Shown here: positions 52,267 through 63,000 of the stretch, in pieces
Numbering within the stretch: position 1 is the stretch's first letter
How the letters are laid out: each line of letters begins with the position of its first letter
NCBI GenBank assembly: GCA_942492855.1
Contig: OW818647.1
Location: 496,001 to 560,000, forward strand
Length of the DNA: 64,000 bases
DNA from: G963677485 sp942492855
GTDB lineage: Bacteria; Armatimonadota; HRBIN16
Direction of reading: 5' to 3'
Position numbers and translations under genes: made by a program
Notes under the pieces: generated by a model
What the model was told of the DNA's origin: nothing
Database searches by the model: none
What the model saw: only the letters and a program-made list of their open reading frames with translations

Positions 52267-52866
52267 CTATGACAACTGCTTTGCCGCAACAAGCTCGAAT
52301 TCGTGTTCTACATGATGCTCGTTCCCTAAGGGTTGGAAATGGCTGCTCATCAGCGAAATATGCCTGACCTGCACTGGTTGCAGTTGTGGATACCGAAACG
52401 GACTCATTTGGCCTGCGATTGTTCGCGACGGAGCATTATGCCTCAAACGGGCTAAAGTGACATGGGGAGTGAACCGCAGACCCGGCTTTAACATAAACGG
52501 AGCAAGCGCTTGATCGATATGGTTGTGAAGGGAAGTGATTAGCTCCAGATTGTGGCTGGGCTCCAGCCAGATCATCCGGCCAAAATGGAGCAGCACCTGA
52601 TCGAAATTCAACATAAATGAGGTTGTCTCAGATAGAGAATCACCTAAAGTGCTTACCAGCTCATCAAGACGTTCACTCGGAAATTCGCCGATGAACCGCA
52701 GGGTGATATGCAGCTTCTCGGCAGGCTCCCATCGCGCACTAAACGACGGGATGACCTGATCGATACTCTGCTGCAGATGCACCATCGCCTCACGGTGTGC
52801 TTTACCCGGACCGTCATCCGGCAATTTCCAGGCAACAAACAGCCGAAGCGGTAGGGAGTCAGACAT
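52267..52866 (-). CDS. thpR: RNA 2',3'-cyclic phosphodiesterase
   Basis: A 199-aa 2H phosphoesterase. The two HxT motifs are LHITLRFIG (His53, Thr55) and FTPHVTLAR (His135, Thr137). It hydrolyses 2',3'-cyclic phosphates at RNA or tRNA ends to 2'-phosphates; it was formerly called 2'-5' RNA ligase. Cytoplasmic. Its ATG lies inside the end of the upstream MFS gene (8-nt overlap), so translation is probably coupled. Confidence 0.93.
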   Translation of the reverse strand: MSDSLPLRLFVAWKLPDDGPGKAHREAMVHLQQSIDQVIPSFSARWEPAEKLHITLRFIGEFPSERLDELVSTLGDSLSETTSFMLNFDQVLLHFGRMIWLEPSHNLELITSLHNHIDQALAPFMLKPGLRFTPHVTLARLRHNAPSRTIAGQMSPFRYPQLQPVQVRHISLMSSHFQPLGNEHHVEHEFELVAAKQLS

Positions 52867-54058
52867 ACAAGGGTCTCCGAAGTCTCATCACGTGCGCCGT
52901 GATGAATATGACACTCAAGCACATGACACCCATTGTCAACACCCAGGTCACCTCCAGCCGGCCAGCAGCCAGCCAGTCCCCCAGCGCGGCCAGTCCCGCC
53001 CCTAATGCCGATCCGGCAGCGACCACCCCCTCATGAATACCGGCATGACGCCCACGCGTACGGCTCCCCACCAGTGAATAGAACAGCGACATTTGGATGA
53101 TCATCGCAACACTTCCGCCAAACAGCACCTGGCTGAGAACCTGCAGCCAGATGGTTTGCGACATCATCACACCCGTGAAGGCGATCACCATCGCTGAGAA
53201 ACAACCCAGCATCACATTGATGCGAAATTGCCACCCATTCCAGCACCGGAACAGCCAGAAAGCCAGCATGCGCGTGAAGAACCACGCACTGAGCCAGCTT
53301 GACGCTACAGCAAACTGCAAGCCTAGCTGCTTGGCGATGACCGGGTTGCAGGGGTTGATCACGTTGATCATCAGGTAAGCGCAGGGATTGACGACCCAGC
53401 CGATATGCCGCAATGTTCGCCGATGTAACTCAGGCACATCGTGGCCCAACGAGCTGGTGACGCCGTGATCTGTTTCTGGGATGTTCTGAATGCGTCCAAC
53501 ACTGCTCAGTGTCGCACCGATATTTATGGCCATGCAGACCAATGGAATGATGAACAACGCAGGCGGGCCATAGGAACTAATGAGGGGTGTAATGACGAAG
53601 AAGGCGACTGAGGAGGCACTGCTCCAACTGATATTAAACGCAGAGACATATTTTTGAGTGTTGTGTGCGTCCTCGCCGCGTGCCAGGCTGCTTTGCACCG
53701 AGGTAAACACACAACCCTGAAACAGCGCGGTGAAGATCACTGCGAGGAACAGGTTCCAGCCTGCGGGGGCTGTCAGACCCAACAACGCGCCTACACTCAG
53801 ACCGGCGTAGCCTATCATCATCGTGCGCTGCGCACCCAGCCGCTGTACGCCGCGACCACCCGCCAGTGAGCCAGCGATACTCAGAAGCCCAACCAGCATC
53901 TGCACCAGCGCGATACGCCATATCGGCCAGTGTAATACGTGCCGCGAGTAGAACGGCTGGCCGAACATCAACAGGGTACAAGCGAAACTCTGGCAGACCT
54001 CAATAAGCAGCAGGGGCCATTTTAACGGGCGTCTTGGCGCAGTCGCGTGGATGCTCAT
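52859..54058 (-). CDS. MFS transporter
   Basis: A 399-aa major facilitator with 11-12 predicted helices. The loop between helices 2 and 3 (GGRGVQRLGAQRTMMIGYAG) matches the MFS signature G-x-x-x-D-R-x-G-R. The middle loop (residues 190-220) is polar, as usual. Substrate unknown; a sugar or drug exporter is possible. It starts with ATG, with a poor Shine-Dalgarno; a TAACAT hexamer 8 nt upstream may indicate a leaderless mRNA. Overlaps thpR by 8 nt. Confidence 0.88.
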   Translation of the reverse strand: MSIHATAPRRPLKWPLLLIEVCQSFACTLLMFGQPFYSRHVLHWPIWRIALVQMLVGLLSIAGSLAGGRGVQRLGAQRTMMIGYAGLSVGALLGLTAPAGWNLFLAVIFTALFQGCVFTSVQSSLARGEDAHNTQKYVSAFNISWSSASSVAFFVITPLISSYGPPALFIIPLVCMAINIGATLSSVGRIQNIPETDHGVTSSLGHDVPELHRRTLRHIGWVVNPCAYLMINVINPCNPVIAKQLGLQFAVASSWLSAWFFTRMLAFWLFRCWNGWQFRINVMLGCFSAMVIAFTGVMMSQTIWLQVLSQVLFGGSVAMIIQMSLFYSLVGSRTRGRHAGIHEGVVAAGSALGAGLAALGDWLAAGRLEVTWVLTMGVMCLSVIFITAHVMRLRRPLYV

Positions 54059-54228
54059 GGGTATATGTTAACCCACATACTTTACAGATGCAAAACGAGG
54101 TATCCTGGTGTGACCGTATACCTGCCGTCATGTCATCTTCATATGACGCAGAAGGTATCGGACGCAATCTGGCATTCGGGGCGAACGGGTGTTCGCCCCT
54201 GTTCTACCGTGTGCTGTCAACCGGTAGT

Positions 54229-55683
54229 TCAGCTACAGCTCACAACCTCAATGGCGATATCCTGACTGAACACCGGCAACCCAAGGCGCAGTTGACCGTC
54301 GCTGTGGGCGTCCATCCATGGCGAATACATCCCCGTCTCCGGCGAGAGAAGCCGCACGCGCACATCACCCGCAGGCCATGCGACCACGCAGTCCCCGCTC
54401 ATCTCGCATCCAGCTCCTTCAGTGCCTAGTTCACGATCATCTGCCAAGTAGATCAGAGCGTGTTTACTTGTGGTCACCATGGCGGAGGCCAGCAGATTTT
54501 CCGGAGCGCTCAGCACGATACCAGGCTCCGGGCGTGCTGATACCAGAGGGATGCTGTTGATGACCTTGCCCAGGATCCCCAGCCACTGCCGAATGCCCTT
54601 CTGCGAGGCCTTCGTGCCGGTCTCAAAGCCCGGGATGATGCTGAAGTCGATCACATCGTAATGCGCACCGGAGACCACGCTGGTCCAGGCACGCTTTCGG
54701 TGGATGGTCCAGCCCTCCGGCTCACGGAACTGGCTGGCGGCGTTGTCCTCATCGTAGTTCAACGGCTTCGGCTGAGCATACGTGGCCAGGCAGTAGTTCT
54801 GCATATCGCGGATTTTGAGCTGCTTCATCATGAAGTCGCCCATGTGATAACTCACATCCTCGAACGTGGTGTTGGGCAGCGGATGCATGTTCACCATATC
54901 GATGGGCAGCTCTTTAAAGCTGTAGGTGGATTTCTGCTCGAAGGGCACCCAGTGGAACGCCTCTTGCCCGACCACCATATGGCCCGCGTGGTCGTTCTCG
55001 CGGATCACTTTGGCAATGGCGATCTGCCACTCGTTCACTTCGTCGGTGGTGACACCCGCTTCGTGGGTGAGTGCCCCACCCGGCTCGTTGCAGATTTCAT
55101 ACATCAGGTTGTCATAGCCCTGGGTCTCCTGCACCATCCGCTTCACGTAAGCTGCTTGACGGGCAAACAGCTCGGGGTGGCACAGCGACATGTATTCCGG
55201 CCAGTGCATGGCCGGCAAGCCGTTGATGTTGTTCGCAGGGTTCAGCGGGTTCAGCGCCCACACGGCGTCGCAGTAGGTGTTGCTGAGCACGGTCATCTCC
55301 ACCACGATGCCCAGCTCACTGGCTAGTCCCAGGAAATGGTGCAGCCGCTTGGTGAACTCGGGGTTCCACTGGTCGAGGTCATACTTCAACTGGCAGTCGC
55401 CTGCGATGCCTGGACCTGTGCGCACGAAAGGTGCCACGTAATCGGTGGACTCCGGCTTGCAGGTGCTGTACGGGTTGTTGGGGCCCTGCAGCTCGCGGAA
55501 CAGCGTGAAGAGCCGAGTGACGGTCATGCCCTTTTCGGCCGCGTCGTGCAGGTATTTGTCGATGTCAAACGGCCGATTCATCACCGCACCGTAGTGCTCA
55601 GTCGCGGTGACCAGCACGAAGGGCTTGCCACGGAATTCCAGAACCTTCGGGTTTTCAGGATGGAGCCTGATGGGAGTATTCAT
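54229..55683 (-). CDS. GH5-like (clan A) glycosidase
   Basis: A 484-aa protein. Residues 1-370 form a clan A TIM barrel: strand 4 ends YEICNEPGG with acid/base Glu200 (NEP motif); VVVEMTVLSN and MVNMHPLPN lie at other strand ends. A nucleophile Glu near strand 7 is not certain. Residues 395-484 form a beta domain that probably packs on the barrel. No signal peptide, so likely cytosolic. A GAGG site precedes the ATG. DUF6298-type or GH5-type annotation is equally possible. Confidence 0.8.
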   Translation of the reverse strand: MNTPIRLHPENPKVLEFRGKPFVLVTATEHYGAVMNRPFDIDKYLHDAAEKGMTVTRLFTLFRELQGPNNPYSTCKPESTDYVAPFVRTGPGIAGDCQLKYDLDQWNPEFTKRLHHFLGLASELGIVVEMTVLSNTYCDAVWALNPLNPANNINGLPAMHWPEYMSLCHPELFARQAAYVKRMVQETQGYDNLMYEICNEPGGALTHEAGVTTDEVNEWQIAIAKVIRENDHAGHMVVGQEAFHWVPFEQKSTYSFKELPIDMVNMHPLPNTTFEDVSYHMGDFMMKQLKIRDMQNYCLATYAQPKPLNYDEDNAASQFREPEGWTIHRKRAWTSVVSGAHYDVIDFSIIPGFETGTKASQKGIRQWLGILGKVINSIPLVSARPEPGIVLSAPENLLASAMVTTSKHALIYLADDRELGTEGAGCEMSGDCVVAWPAGDVRVRLLSPETGMYSPWMDAHSDGQLRLGLPVFSQDIAIEVVSCS

Positions 55684-56040
55684 TTATGTACCTCGAACTC
55701 GTGATGTAGATTAGCATACGCCAGAAAGTCGGTAATGGCAACCGGTGCGGAACGGCCGATTTAACCGCCGATCGCGGGCATAATGGCTGCCCAGACATAT
55801 TGCTTTGCCTCAGTGTAACACGCCATGACGCGCATAGTCAACGCGTTAATGAACGTGATACAGCGCTGTAAACCAGTATTGTTACCTATCTCGCCGGAGC
55901 AACTCAAGTCTCTAGATATGGTTTAGTGAGATTTTAGTTGCTTCTTCAGTTCGCAATATTCGTTAACACGACAATACAATAGGCATAATAGCAGTGTCGC
56001 CTGCTGTAAAATGTGCTGCACAGGCAATGAAAGGGATGTC
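55684..56040. other. Divergent intergenic region without clear features
   Basis: 357 bp between divergently transcribed glycosidase genes. It should hold both promoters; a TTAACA (55963) with CATAAT 15 nt later is the best but weak candidate for the rightward gene. No repeats of the families above. Confidence 0.4.
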
Positions 56041-57870
56041 ATGAACACCACTAGATCAATCATCTTCGCCAGTTGGATGGCACTCATCGCCTCTCTGGGA
56101 CTAGTTTTATCTGCGGACGCGGCGACGCCACGCTTCGAGGCGCGGTATGACGCCACCGACCAGGGCCCGATCATTCGGCATGGCGACGGGCCGGACGGCT
56201 GCGATCTGCGCGGAATGCGCGAGCCCAGCATTGTGCAGGAGGACGGCAAATTCTACCTGTTTTACGATGGTTGTGCCGCGCCAGGTTGGCTGGCATGCCT
56301 GGCTACCAGCGATGACCTCAAGACCTGGAAGAAGCATGGGCGGATGCTGTCACTGGGACCGGCAGGTGCGGATGATGCAGGTACCGCCAGCAGCCCGTGG
56401 CTGAGGAAGCAGGGCGACACATGGTATATGTTCCACGTGATCTCCGCCGCAGCCACACCATCACCGGACTTCGTGCCGATGGGGCCGTATCTGGCAGGAC
56501 TGGCCACCTCAAAATCGCTGATGGGGCCATGGACGCAGCACAGAGACTACGTGCCGTTCGGTCAGACTGCTGGCACACCTACCGCTCTAGGGGCTTACCC
56601 CGGCGATACCATTTGGTACAACGGCGAATACGTGATGTTCATCAACGGCGGTCAGGCGATTGCACGCACCAAAGACTTGAGCAAACCGTGGACGATCGAT
56701 GCCAAACAGCAGCTCACACTGCCGGTGGAAAACTCATCTATCTACTATGAGCCGAGTAACGGCTATTACTGGATGTTCCTGAACCATATCCGGCTATATC
56801 CTTATCCGCACACAGACGCCACCTATGTGTTCTGGACCAAAGACCCAAACAAATGGAGCGACCGCGACCACGCAGTCGTGTTGGACGGACGCAACAGCAA
56901 GTGGAGCAAGACGATCACCGGCATGGCGACAGTGACCAAGGTCGGCAACCGGCTGGCCATCTTCTACGATGCCAATGATTCCACCGACCCTGGGCATATG
57001 GGCCGCGACATCGGCCTGGCATGGATGGATCTGCCCCTGTCACCCGAGAAAGTGAAGCTGGTGGCCTTGCCTCCCAGCGAGGAAGACGACACGAGCAGCC
57101 TGAAAGAGTGGATATGGCACCCGACCGTCGGCGAGCAAGCCGCCACGGTGCGCTTCCGCGGGGGATTCGACCTGCCCGCGGGAGTAAAGGCCAAACGAGC
57201 GCGATTGACCATCACTGCAGATGACGCCTACACTCTCTGGCTGAACGGACAGCGCATCGGCAGCGGAACGGACTGGCAGCAACTCGGCATATATGATGTC
57301 GCAAAGCATCTTCGGACGGGACGCAACACGATCGCCGTAGAAGTGAAAAACAATGGCGGTGCCGGCGGAATGATCGCAGGCATCAAAGTGTGGCTTGAGA
57401 ACGGGCGTGTGGTCACCAGCGGATCATCCAGCGGCTGGCGATGTGAGACTGGCACCGACAACACTCTGAGCTGGACGAAGCCGGAGTTCAGAGCTGACTG
57501 GCCCGCGGCGAAAACACTGGGCAGCGTGAGTTCCCAGCCTTGGCAACTGAGCTCATCCGAGCTAGATCTGCTGCCAGCACAGTTAGCGGTCCAAGCCGCT
57601 AAGGTGACGGCCGGAGCACCCAGCCTGCTTCTGGGTGGTGGCTTCGAGAAGGGGAAGCAAAACTGGAAGGTGACCGGCGGAGACCGCATCGCCTACGACT
57701 GGGACCGCTTCCCGCGCAACCTGTGGATGGGCGACTTCTACCTCTGGCTGAACGGTCCGGGTGGCGTTGCAGAGCAGATCAGCTCTAAGTCGATCGAGGC
57801 CGGTTCCAGCTATACCCTCACCGCCGAAGTGGGATACAGCCTGGACATCCGCAAGAGTAACCTGCCATGA
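56041..57870 (+). CDS. Secreted GH43-like propeller with lectin-like domain, ends at an in-frame TGA
   Basis: 609 residues before the stop. Signal peptide (1-28). Residues 30-340 form a five-bladed GH43/68-like propeller (GMREPSIVQEDGKFYLFYDG; SSPWLRKQGDTWYMFHV; SIYYEPSNGYYWMFLNH). Residues 355-510 are a galactose-binding-like module (EWIWHP, ADDAYTLWLNGQRIG). Residues 530-609 are the first part of a carbohydrate-binding jelly roll that stops at TGA (57868-57870). The same reading frame continues without any further stop to 59982, and its first residues complete the jelly roll. The two parts are likely one 1313-aa protein interrupted by one stop. AAAGGGA precedes the ATG. Confidence 0.85.
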   Translation: MNTTRSIIFASWMALIASLGLVLSADAATPRFEARYDATDQGPIIRHGDGPDGCDLRGMREPSIVQEDGKFYLFYDGCAAPGWLACLATSDDLKTWKKHGRMLSLGPAGADDAGTASSPWLRKQGDTWYMFHVISAAATPSPDFVPMGPYLAGLATSKSLMGPWTQHRDYVPFGQTAGTPTALGAYPGDTIWYNGEYVMFINGGQAIARTKDLSKPWTIDAKQQLTLPVENSSIYYEPSNGYYWMFLNHIRLYPYPHTDATYVFWTKDPNKWSDRDHAVVLDGRNSKWSKTITGMATVTKVGNRLAIFYDANDSTDPGHMGRDIGLAWMDLPLSPEKVKLVALPPSEEDDTSSLKEWIWHPTVGEQAATVRFRGGFDLPAGVKAKRARLTITADDAYTLWLNGQRIGSGTDWQQLGIYDVAKHLRTGRNTIAVEVKNNGGAGGMIAGIKVWLENGRVVTSGSSSGWRCETGTDNTLSWTKPEFRADWPAAKTLGSVSSQPWQLSSSELDLLPAQLAVQAAKVTAGAPSLLLGGGFEKGKQNWKVTGGDRIAYDWDRFPRNLWMGDFYLWLNGPGGVAEQISSKSIEAGSSYTLTAEVGYSLDIRKSNLP

Positions 57871-57885
57871 CCTGGTGGTCGGCTT

Positions 57886-59982
57886 GTGCTTATATCAAAG
57901 GGGGTGGATGGGGTGAAGCCGATTGCTTCGGTGAAACTGCCAGCATTCACCAGTACGGAAGCTGGCCGGTTCAAGAAGGTCAGCCTGACTTGGAAAGCGG
58001 CCTCCACCAGTAAAGGGCGTCAGATTGGTGCCCGTCTGGAGTCCAACGGCGCACAAATAGCCTGGGACAACGTGCGTCTTGTGGAGGAACCGGGCAGCGG
58101 GTCACGCACCATAGTTAAGGCGAAGAAGCAGTCGGTAAAACCAGTCTCTAAGCCTAAGGTGAAGCAAACAACAAAGTCGGGTGGGCTAGTCAGCACTGAT
58201 TGGGTCGGCACCGACAGATACGGTAGAACTATGGCGGACTTCGCGGAGGCCGGCCCGAAAAAGCCGAATAAATACGTGGGGCTGTTCTACTACATATGGC
58301 ACGGTCAACATACTCCCCCGTGGGGCAACGATGTCACCAAATATCTCAAGCAGCACGATGGCGACATCAACGGCATGCGCTATTTTCCGGTGCCGAATGC
58401 CATCAGTAAAGACCCATGGGGCTACTACTGGGCGGAGCCGGAAGACGGCTACTACCACTCGCTGGATCCATGGATACTGCGTAAGCATCTGCGTCTGTTC
58501 GCCACTGCAGGCGTGGATTTCCTCTATTTTGACTGCACCAACGGCTGGACCTATCTGATTGTGGTGGAGGAGCTATGCAAGGCCTCGCTTGAGCTGCGTG
58601 CCCAGGGGCTCAAGACGCCGCAGATTGTGTTCACGGTCTCGTCTGGTGCCAATGCAGCGATCCAAGCGCTTTACGATCAGTTCTATAGTAAAGGCAAGTA
58701 TTCGGAGCTATGGTTCCGGTGGGAGGGCAAACCACTCATACTGGGGCACAAGGATAAGGCACCGAATGAGGAGGTCGCCAGCTTCTTTACATGGCGCAAG
58801 AGTGACGCCTGGTCAGGTGTCAACGAGGACCGTTGGGACTGGATCAATCCTTGTGGATATGGCTGGCATGAGAAAGTGGCACAGATCGAGCAGATGTCAG
58901 TGGCGAAAGGCTCTCACCCTACCATCAACGTCGGCTCCAGTTATGTCGTCAACAATTTCAGTGGCGCGTTTCCAGGTGGAGACGGATACCAGCCTCCTGT
59001 CGATAAGTTCTATCTATGCAAAGAGACCGGCAAGGGTGCTTACTTCGAGTCGCAGTGGCAGAACACGTTGAGCAAATATCCGCAGGTGGTGATGATCACC
59101 CAGTGGAACGAGTGGATTGCGGGTTGCTTCAAGTTTGAGCCCGGCGGTCAGGTGGCCACCAGCTTTCTTGGCAGGGATTTAAAGTCTGGCGATCGTTATT
59201 TTGTAGACGAGTTCAACGCCGAATTCAACCGAGATATCGAGCCCATGAAAAGCGGCTACGGCGATGTGTTCGTCTACCGGATGCTGCACTATATCCGCAA
59301 GTTCAAGGGAATGGATACCCCAGTGCGCACTTCAGGTCCGAAGACTATACCAATTGATGGCATCTTTACGGAGTGGGGCTCTGTGCAACCCAGCTATACC
59401 GACTTCAAAGGCGACACCGCTCACCGTGACTTCATGGCTTATGACGGTGGCATGGAAATTCCCGCACGCTTTCCGGGTGATGACAATATCTATATGAAGC
59501 CGGTCGATCCATCGGTGACGAAACATCGGTATACAAACACCACCGGCCGTAACGACATCATCGCATGCAAAGTAGCTTATGATAACCGTAGTCTCAGCAT
59601 GTATGTTAAAACAGCAGCCAACATGACTCCTTACACCGATAGAAACTGGATGATGCTGTTTCTGGACACAGATAACAACAAGGGAACAGGCTGGGAGGGT
59701 TACGACTACGTGATCAATGCCGATGTGAAAGACGCCAAAACCACCACCCTGAAGAAGTGGGTCAACGGTGACTGGAAACTGGTGACCTCGATACCCTATG
59801 CACAGCGCGGCAACCAGATGGAGATCGCGATTCCGTTGAAAAGCCTGGGAATCGACCCGAAGGCTATGTCGTTCAACTTCCATTGGGCAGATAATATGCA
59901 AAACATCAAAGATGTGACGGAGTTCAACTCCAATGGCGATTCGGCACCAGACCGAAGTTTCAACTTCCACTACTCGAACTAG
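57886..59982 (+). CDS. Continuation: jelly-roll end plus GH99/WbsX-like barrel
   Basis: 698 residues if started at the GTG at 57886, but no ribosome site is seen there. The frame is the same as that of the preceding CDS after its TGA. Residues 1-75 finish the jelly roll (QIGARLESNGAQIAWDNVRL). A Lys/Thr-rich linker follows (76-110). Residues 125-490 form a barrel like GH99 or WbsX-type alpha-mannanases/glycosyl hydrolases (YVGLFYYIWHGQH; FLYFDCTNGW; MITQWNEWIAG). Residues 520-698 are a C-terminal carbohydrate-binding domain of CBM9-like type (IDGIFTEWGSVQ; DRNWMMLFLDTDNN). It may reach the cell exterior only as part of the fused protein. Confidence 0.8.
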   Translation: MLISKGVDGVKPIASVKLPAFTSTEAGRFKKVSLTWKAASTSKGRQIGARLESNGAQIAWDNVRLVEEPGSGSRTIVKAKKQSVKPVSKPKVKQTTKSGGLVSTDWVGTDRYGRTMADFAEAGPKKPNKYVGLFYYIWHGQHTPPWGNDVTKYLKQHDGDINGMRYFPVPNAISKDPWGYYWAEPEDGYYHSLDPWILRKHLRLFATAGVDFLYFDCTNGWTYLIVVEELCKASLELRAQGLKTPQIVFTVSSGANAAIQALYDQFYSKGKYSELWFRWEGKPLILGHKDKAPNEEVASFFTWRKSDAWSGVNEDRWDWINPCGYGWHEKVAQIEQMSVAKGSHPTINVGSSYVVNNFSGAFPGGDGYQPPVDKFYLCKETGKGAYFESQWQNTLSKYPQVVMITQWNEWIAGCFKFEPGGQVATSFLGRDLKSGDRYFVDEFNAEFNRDIEPMKSGYGDVFVYRMLHYIRKFKGMDTPVRTSGPKTIPIDGIFTEWGSVQPSYTDFKGDTAHRDFMAYDGGMEIPARFPGDDNIYMKPVDPSVTKHRYTNTTGRNDIIACKVAYDNRSLSMYVKTAANMTPYTDRNWMMLFLDTDNNKGTGWEGYDYVINADVKDAKTTTLKKWVNGDWKLVTSIPYAQRGNQMEIAIPLKSLGIDPKAMSFNFHWADNMQNIKDVTEFNSNGDSAPDRSFNFHYSN

Positions 59983-60014
59983 TACACCTGCTGTTACCAT
60001 TTGGAGATACTTGA

Positions 60015-63000
60015 ATGAATACCGATAGGCTCTTGCTTACCCTAGTCTGCACGTTGTTATGTCTCACCGTAGGCGGTCAAGCTGCCCATGCGCAGAAGCC
60101 TGGCGTCACCCGGCCGGCCAATAAGACGTGGGGCGACCGCGTACCCATCAGCTATAAGCAGCTCCAATCGGCCTTTGCCAATCCACCCATGGCCTATGCA
60201 CCGTTCATGTTTTGGTTCTGGGATACACCCCTCACGCCGGAAGCAAAGGCGATGGCTGCTGAAATGGCGGAGAAGGTGAGCCAGCAGAGGATCAATCCTG
60301 GCTATCCCTTCGCCATTCCCGTATCAACGGGTGCAATGCCTCCCGAGCAGTGGTTATCGAAGGACTGGTTCGAGGCACTTGACGGAGCGTTGAAGCCCAC
60401 CGAAAAAGCGGGCACATACATGGGCTTTTGCGACGAATACGGGTTCCCCAGCGGACAGGCTGCCGGGCGAGTGCTTGCCCAGAATCCCGAGCTCAAGGCT
60501 ATGTCGCTGGAATGGAAAATCCAGGATGCGGTTGGCGGGACATGTGTGGACTTACCTGAGTCCTTCTTTACCGTCGCCGCTCGTGTGGTCAAACGCACGG
60601 CAGCAGCAACTCTACCTGCACCGTTGATAGGCCACTGGATATGGCATCCCACGGCTATCGGCAACAACCAGGCTACCTACTTCCGCACCCGACTCGTAGT
60701 GGATCCGGCGAAGAAGATAAAGTATCTGGATATCAACCTCACCGCAGATGATAGCTGGACACTGTTTGTCAACGGCCAGCAGGTGGCAAGTGACTCGTTC
60801 TGGCAGAGGATCAGCCAGTACGACTTGCGTCCCTACGTCCATCCTGGTGTAAACACCATCGCGATCAAGGCATACAATATCGCGAGCCCAAGCGGTATGA
60901 CTGCCGCCATCCACACTACCTTCGCTGACGGCACTCAAAACCATCAATATACCGGCGCAGACTGGGCTTGCTCCTCAACGCTGGAAGAAGACTGGTCAGA
61001 ACCAACTTTTGATGATGGCAACTGGGTGAAACCCGCGGTGGTCGGCGATGCTGGCAGTGCACCTTGGAACATGCGCCCATATCAGGCTGACAGAACCGTT
61101 CAGATAGATGCTTCGAGCTTGAAAGTTATCGGAGAGGGCAAGCCATTCAAATGGACCGCGCCGGATGGTGATTGGCGAATCTACACTTTTACCAAATACC
61201 ATAATCCATGGCAGGGCTCACCCGTCGACTACTTAAATGAGAGGCTGCCTGATATCTTCATGGAGATCGCCTACAAACCGTACCTGGAGCATTTTGGTAA
61301 TCGCCTCGGGAAAACACTCATTGGCAGCTTTCGTGACAATGAGGGCGGGTATGGGTATAAGCTAGCCTGGTCCGATTCTCTTGCCAGCAGATATAAGAAG
61401 GACAAGGGACAGGATATCCGCCGCATGATGCCTCTCATGATAGATGATGATACCGCGGGCAAATGGGCCAAGGCGAGATGGGACTGGTTCGACACGGTTT
61501 CGAATATCTATGCTGAGAGTTATTGGCAGAAAAACACAGACTGGCTGCGTAAGCATGGCCTGTACTGCACCGCTCACACGTGGGAGGAGACGCTGATGCT
61601 ACAAGCCTCCGCTGTGGGGGACCACTTCCGGTTTCAACGCGCGCTATCAATGCAGGGCGTGGACAGTTTGCAGCAAAACTTCCTCAGCCCGCACGATTTC
61701 AAGGAAGCACAGTCTGTCTCGGAGTTTGAGAATCGCAGATTCATGAGCGAGACGATGTCGGTTTCAGGCTGGGACGCTTCACCGACGCTTATGAAACGGG
61801 CAGTCAACAATACCACTGCCTGGGGGGTGAGTCAGTTCGTCGCCATTATTAATCTGCTGAGTCGAAACATCAACGCGCTAGGTTGGCCGCCTGACGGATA
61901 TACAGAGAACCCCTATTTCCCCTATATGCACCAGTGGGGGGATTTCAGTCGCCGTGCCAGCTATATCACAGCACACGGTCACACCGTTCCCGATGTGCTC
62001 TTGCTTAACCCTATGGACAGCTTATGGGTGCTGTCTGGCGATGGGCTGCTTGACGCGAAGTCGCCGCAGGATCTTCTATTGATTAATAACAACTTCGGCA
62101 CTGATGTACTGCGTATGGACAACGTATATAGAGACGCCATGACCGAGCTTACAGATGGGCGTGTGGAGTTCCTGTGTGCAGATAACTACTACCTGCGTAA
62201 ACTGAAGCTAAAGTCAAACCGGCTGGTCGTGGGTGAGTTTGCATTTCGCAGTATAGTCATGCCGCCCATGCTGGTGATGCCGCTGGATGTGGCCTCTAAA
62301 CTAGTCGCATTCGCCAAGGCAGGAGGCCATGTTTATTCGCTTGGCAGTCTCCCTAGCTGCTCAACCGAGAATGGTGCCAATGACCCCAAAATGATCAAGG
62401 CGATGAGCACCCTGCGTTCGATGCCCAGCTTCGTGACATGCCATGCGGGGCTGAAACCGGAGATATCTAAGCCGGATGGAGGCCTGAGTTCGGCAGTCAC
62501 TTTCCTGTCAGGTGAGTTCCCCATGATCCAGCAGCACCGTCGGATTGACGGGCGTGACTTTTTCTGGCTGGTCAATAACTCCGATACCGAACGCAAGTGC
62601 CGCATGGTAGTGCGGGGCGTGAAAGGGGCTGCCGCGATTTGGGACTGCGAGAATGGCCAGATTCGAGCTGTCGCTTCTAACGACAGTCCGAAGGGCAGCG
62701 AGCTGGCACTCACCTTCAAAGCGAACGAAGCGTTCTGGCTAGTATTCGACCCTCAGAAGCCAGTGGCCAAATCCGCCAATACGAAGCCGCATCAAGTGAC
62801 CACCAAGCCGTTGAATGGTCCGTGGACATGGCGCATAGACACAAATACACAGCCGCCAGTGCCCAATCCGGTGAGTCTACCCGCTGAGCTGGTTTCGGCT
62901 GCGGGCGTCGTGCGTGAGCTGAAGTCATGGAACATGTGCAGCTTGGGAGCGTTCAGTGGGTATGTGGACTACACCACCGAGTTTGTTGTTGACTCCGTGA

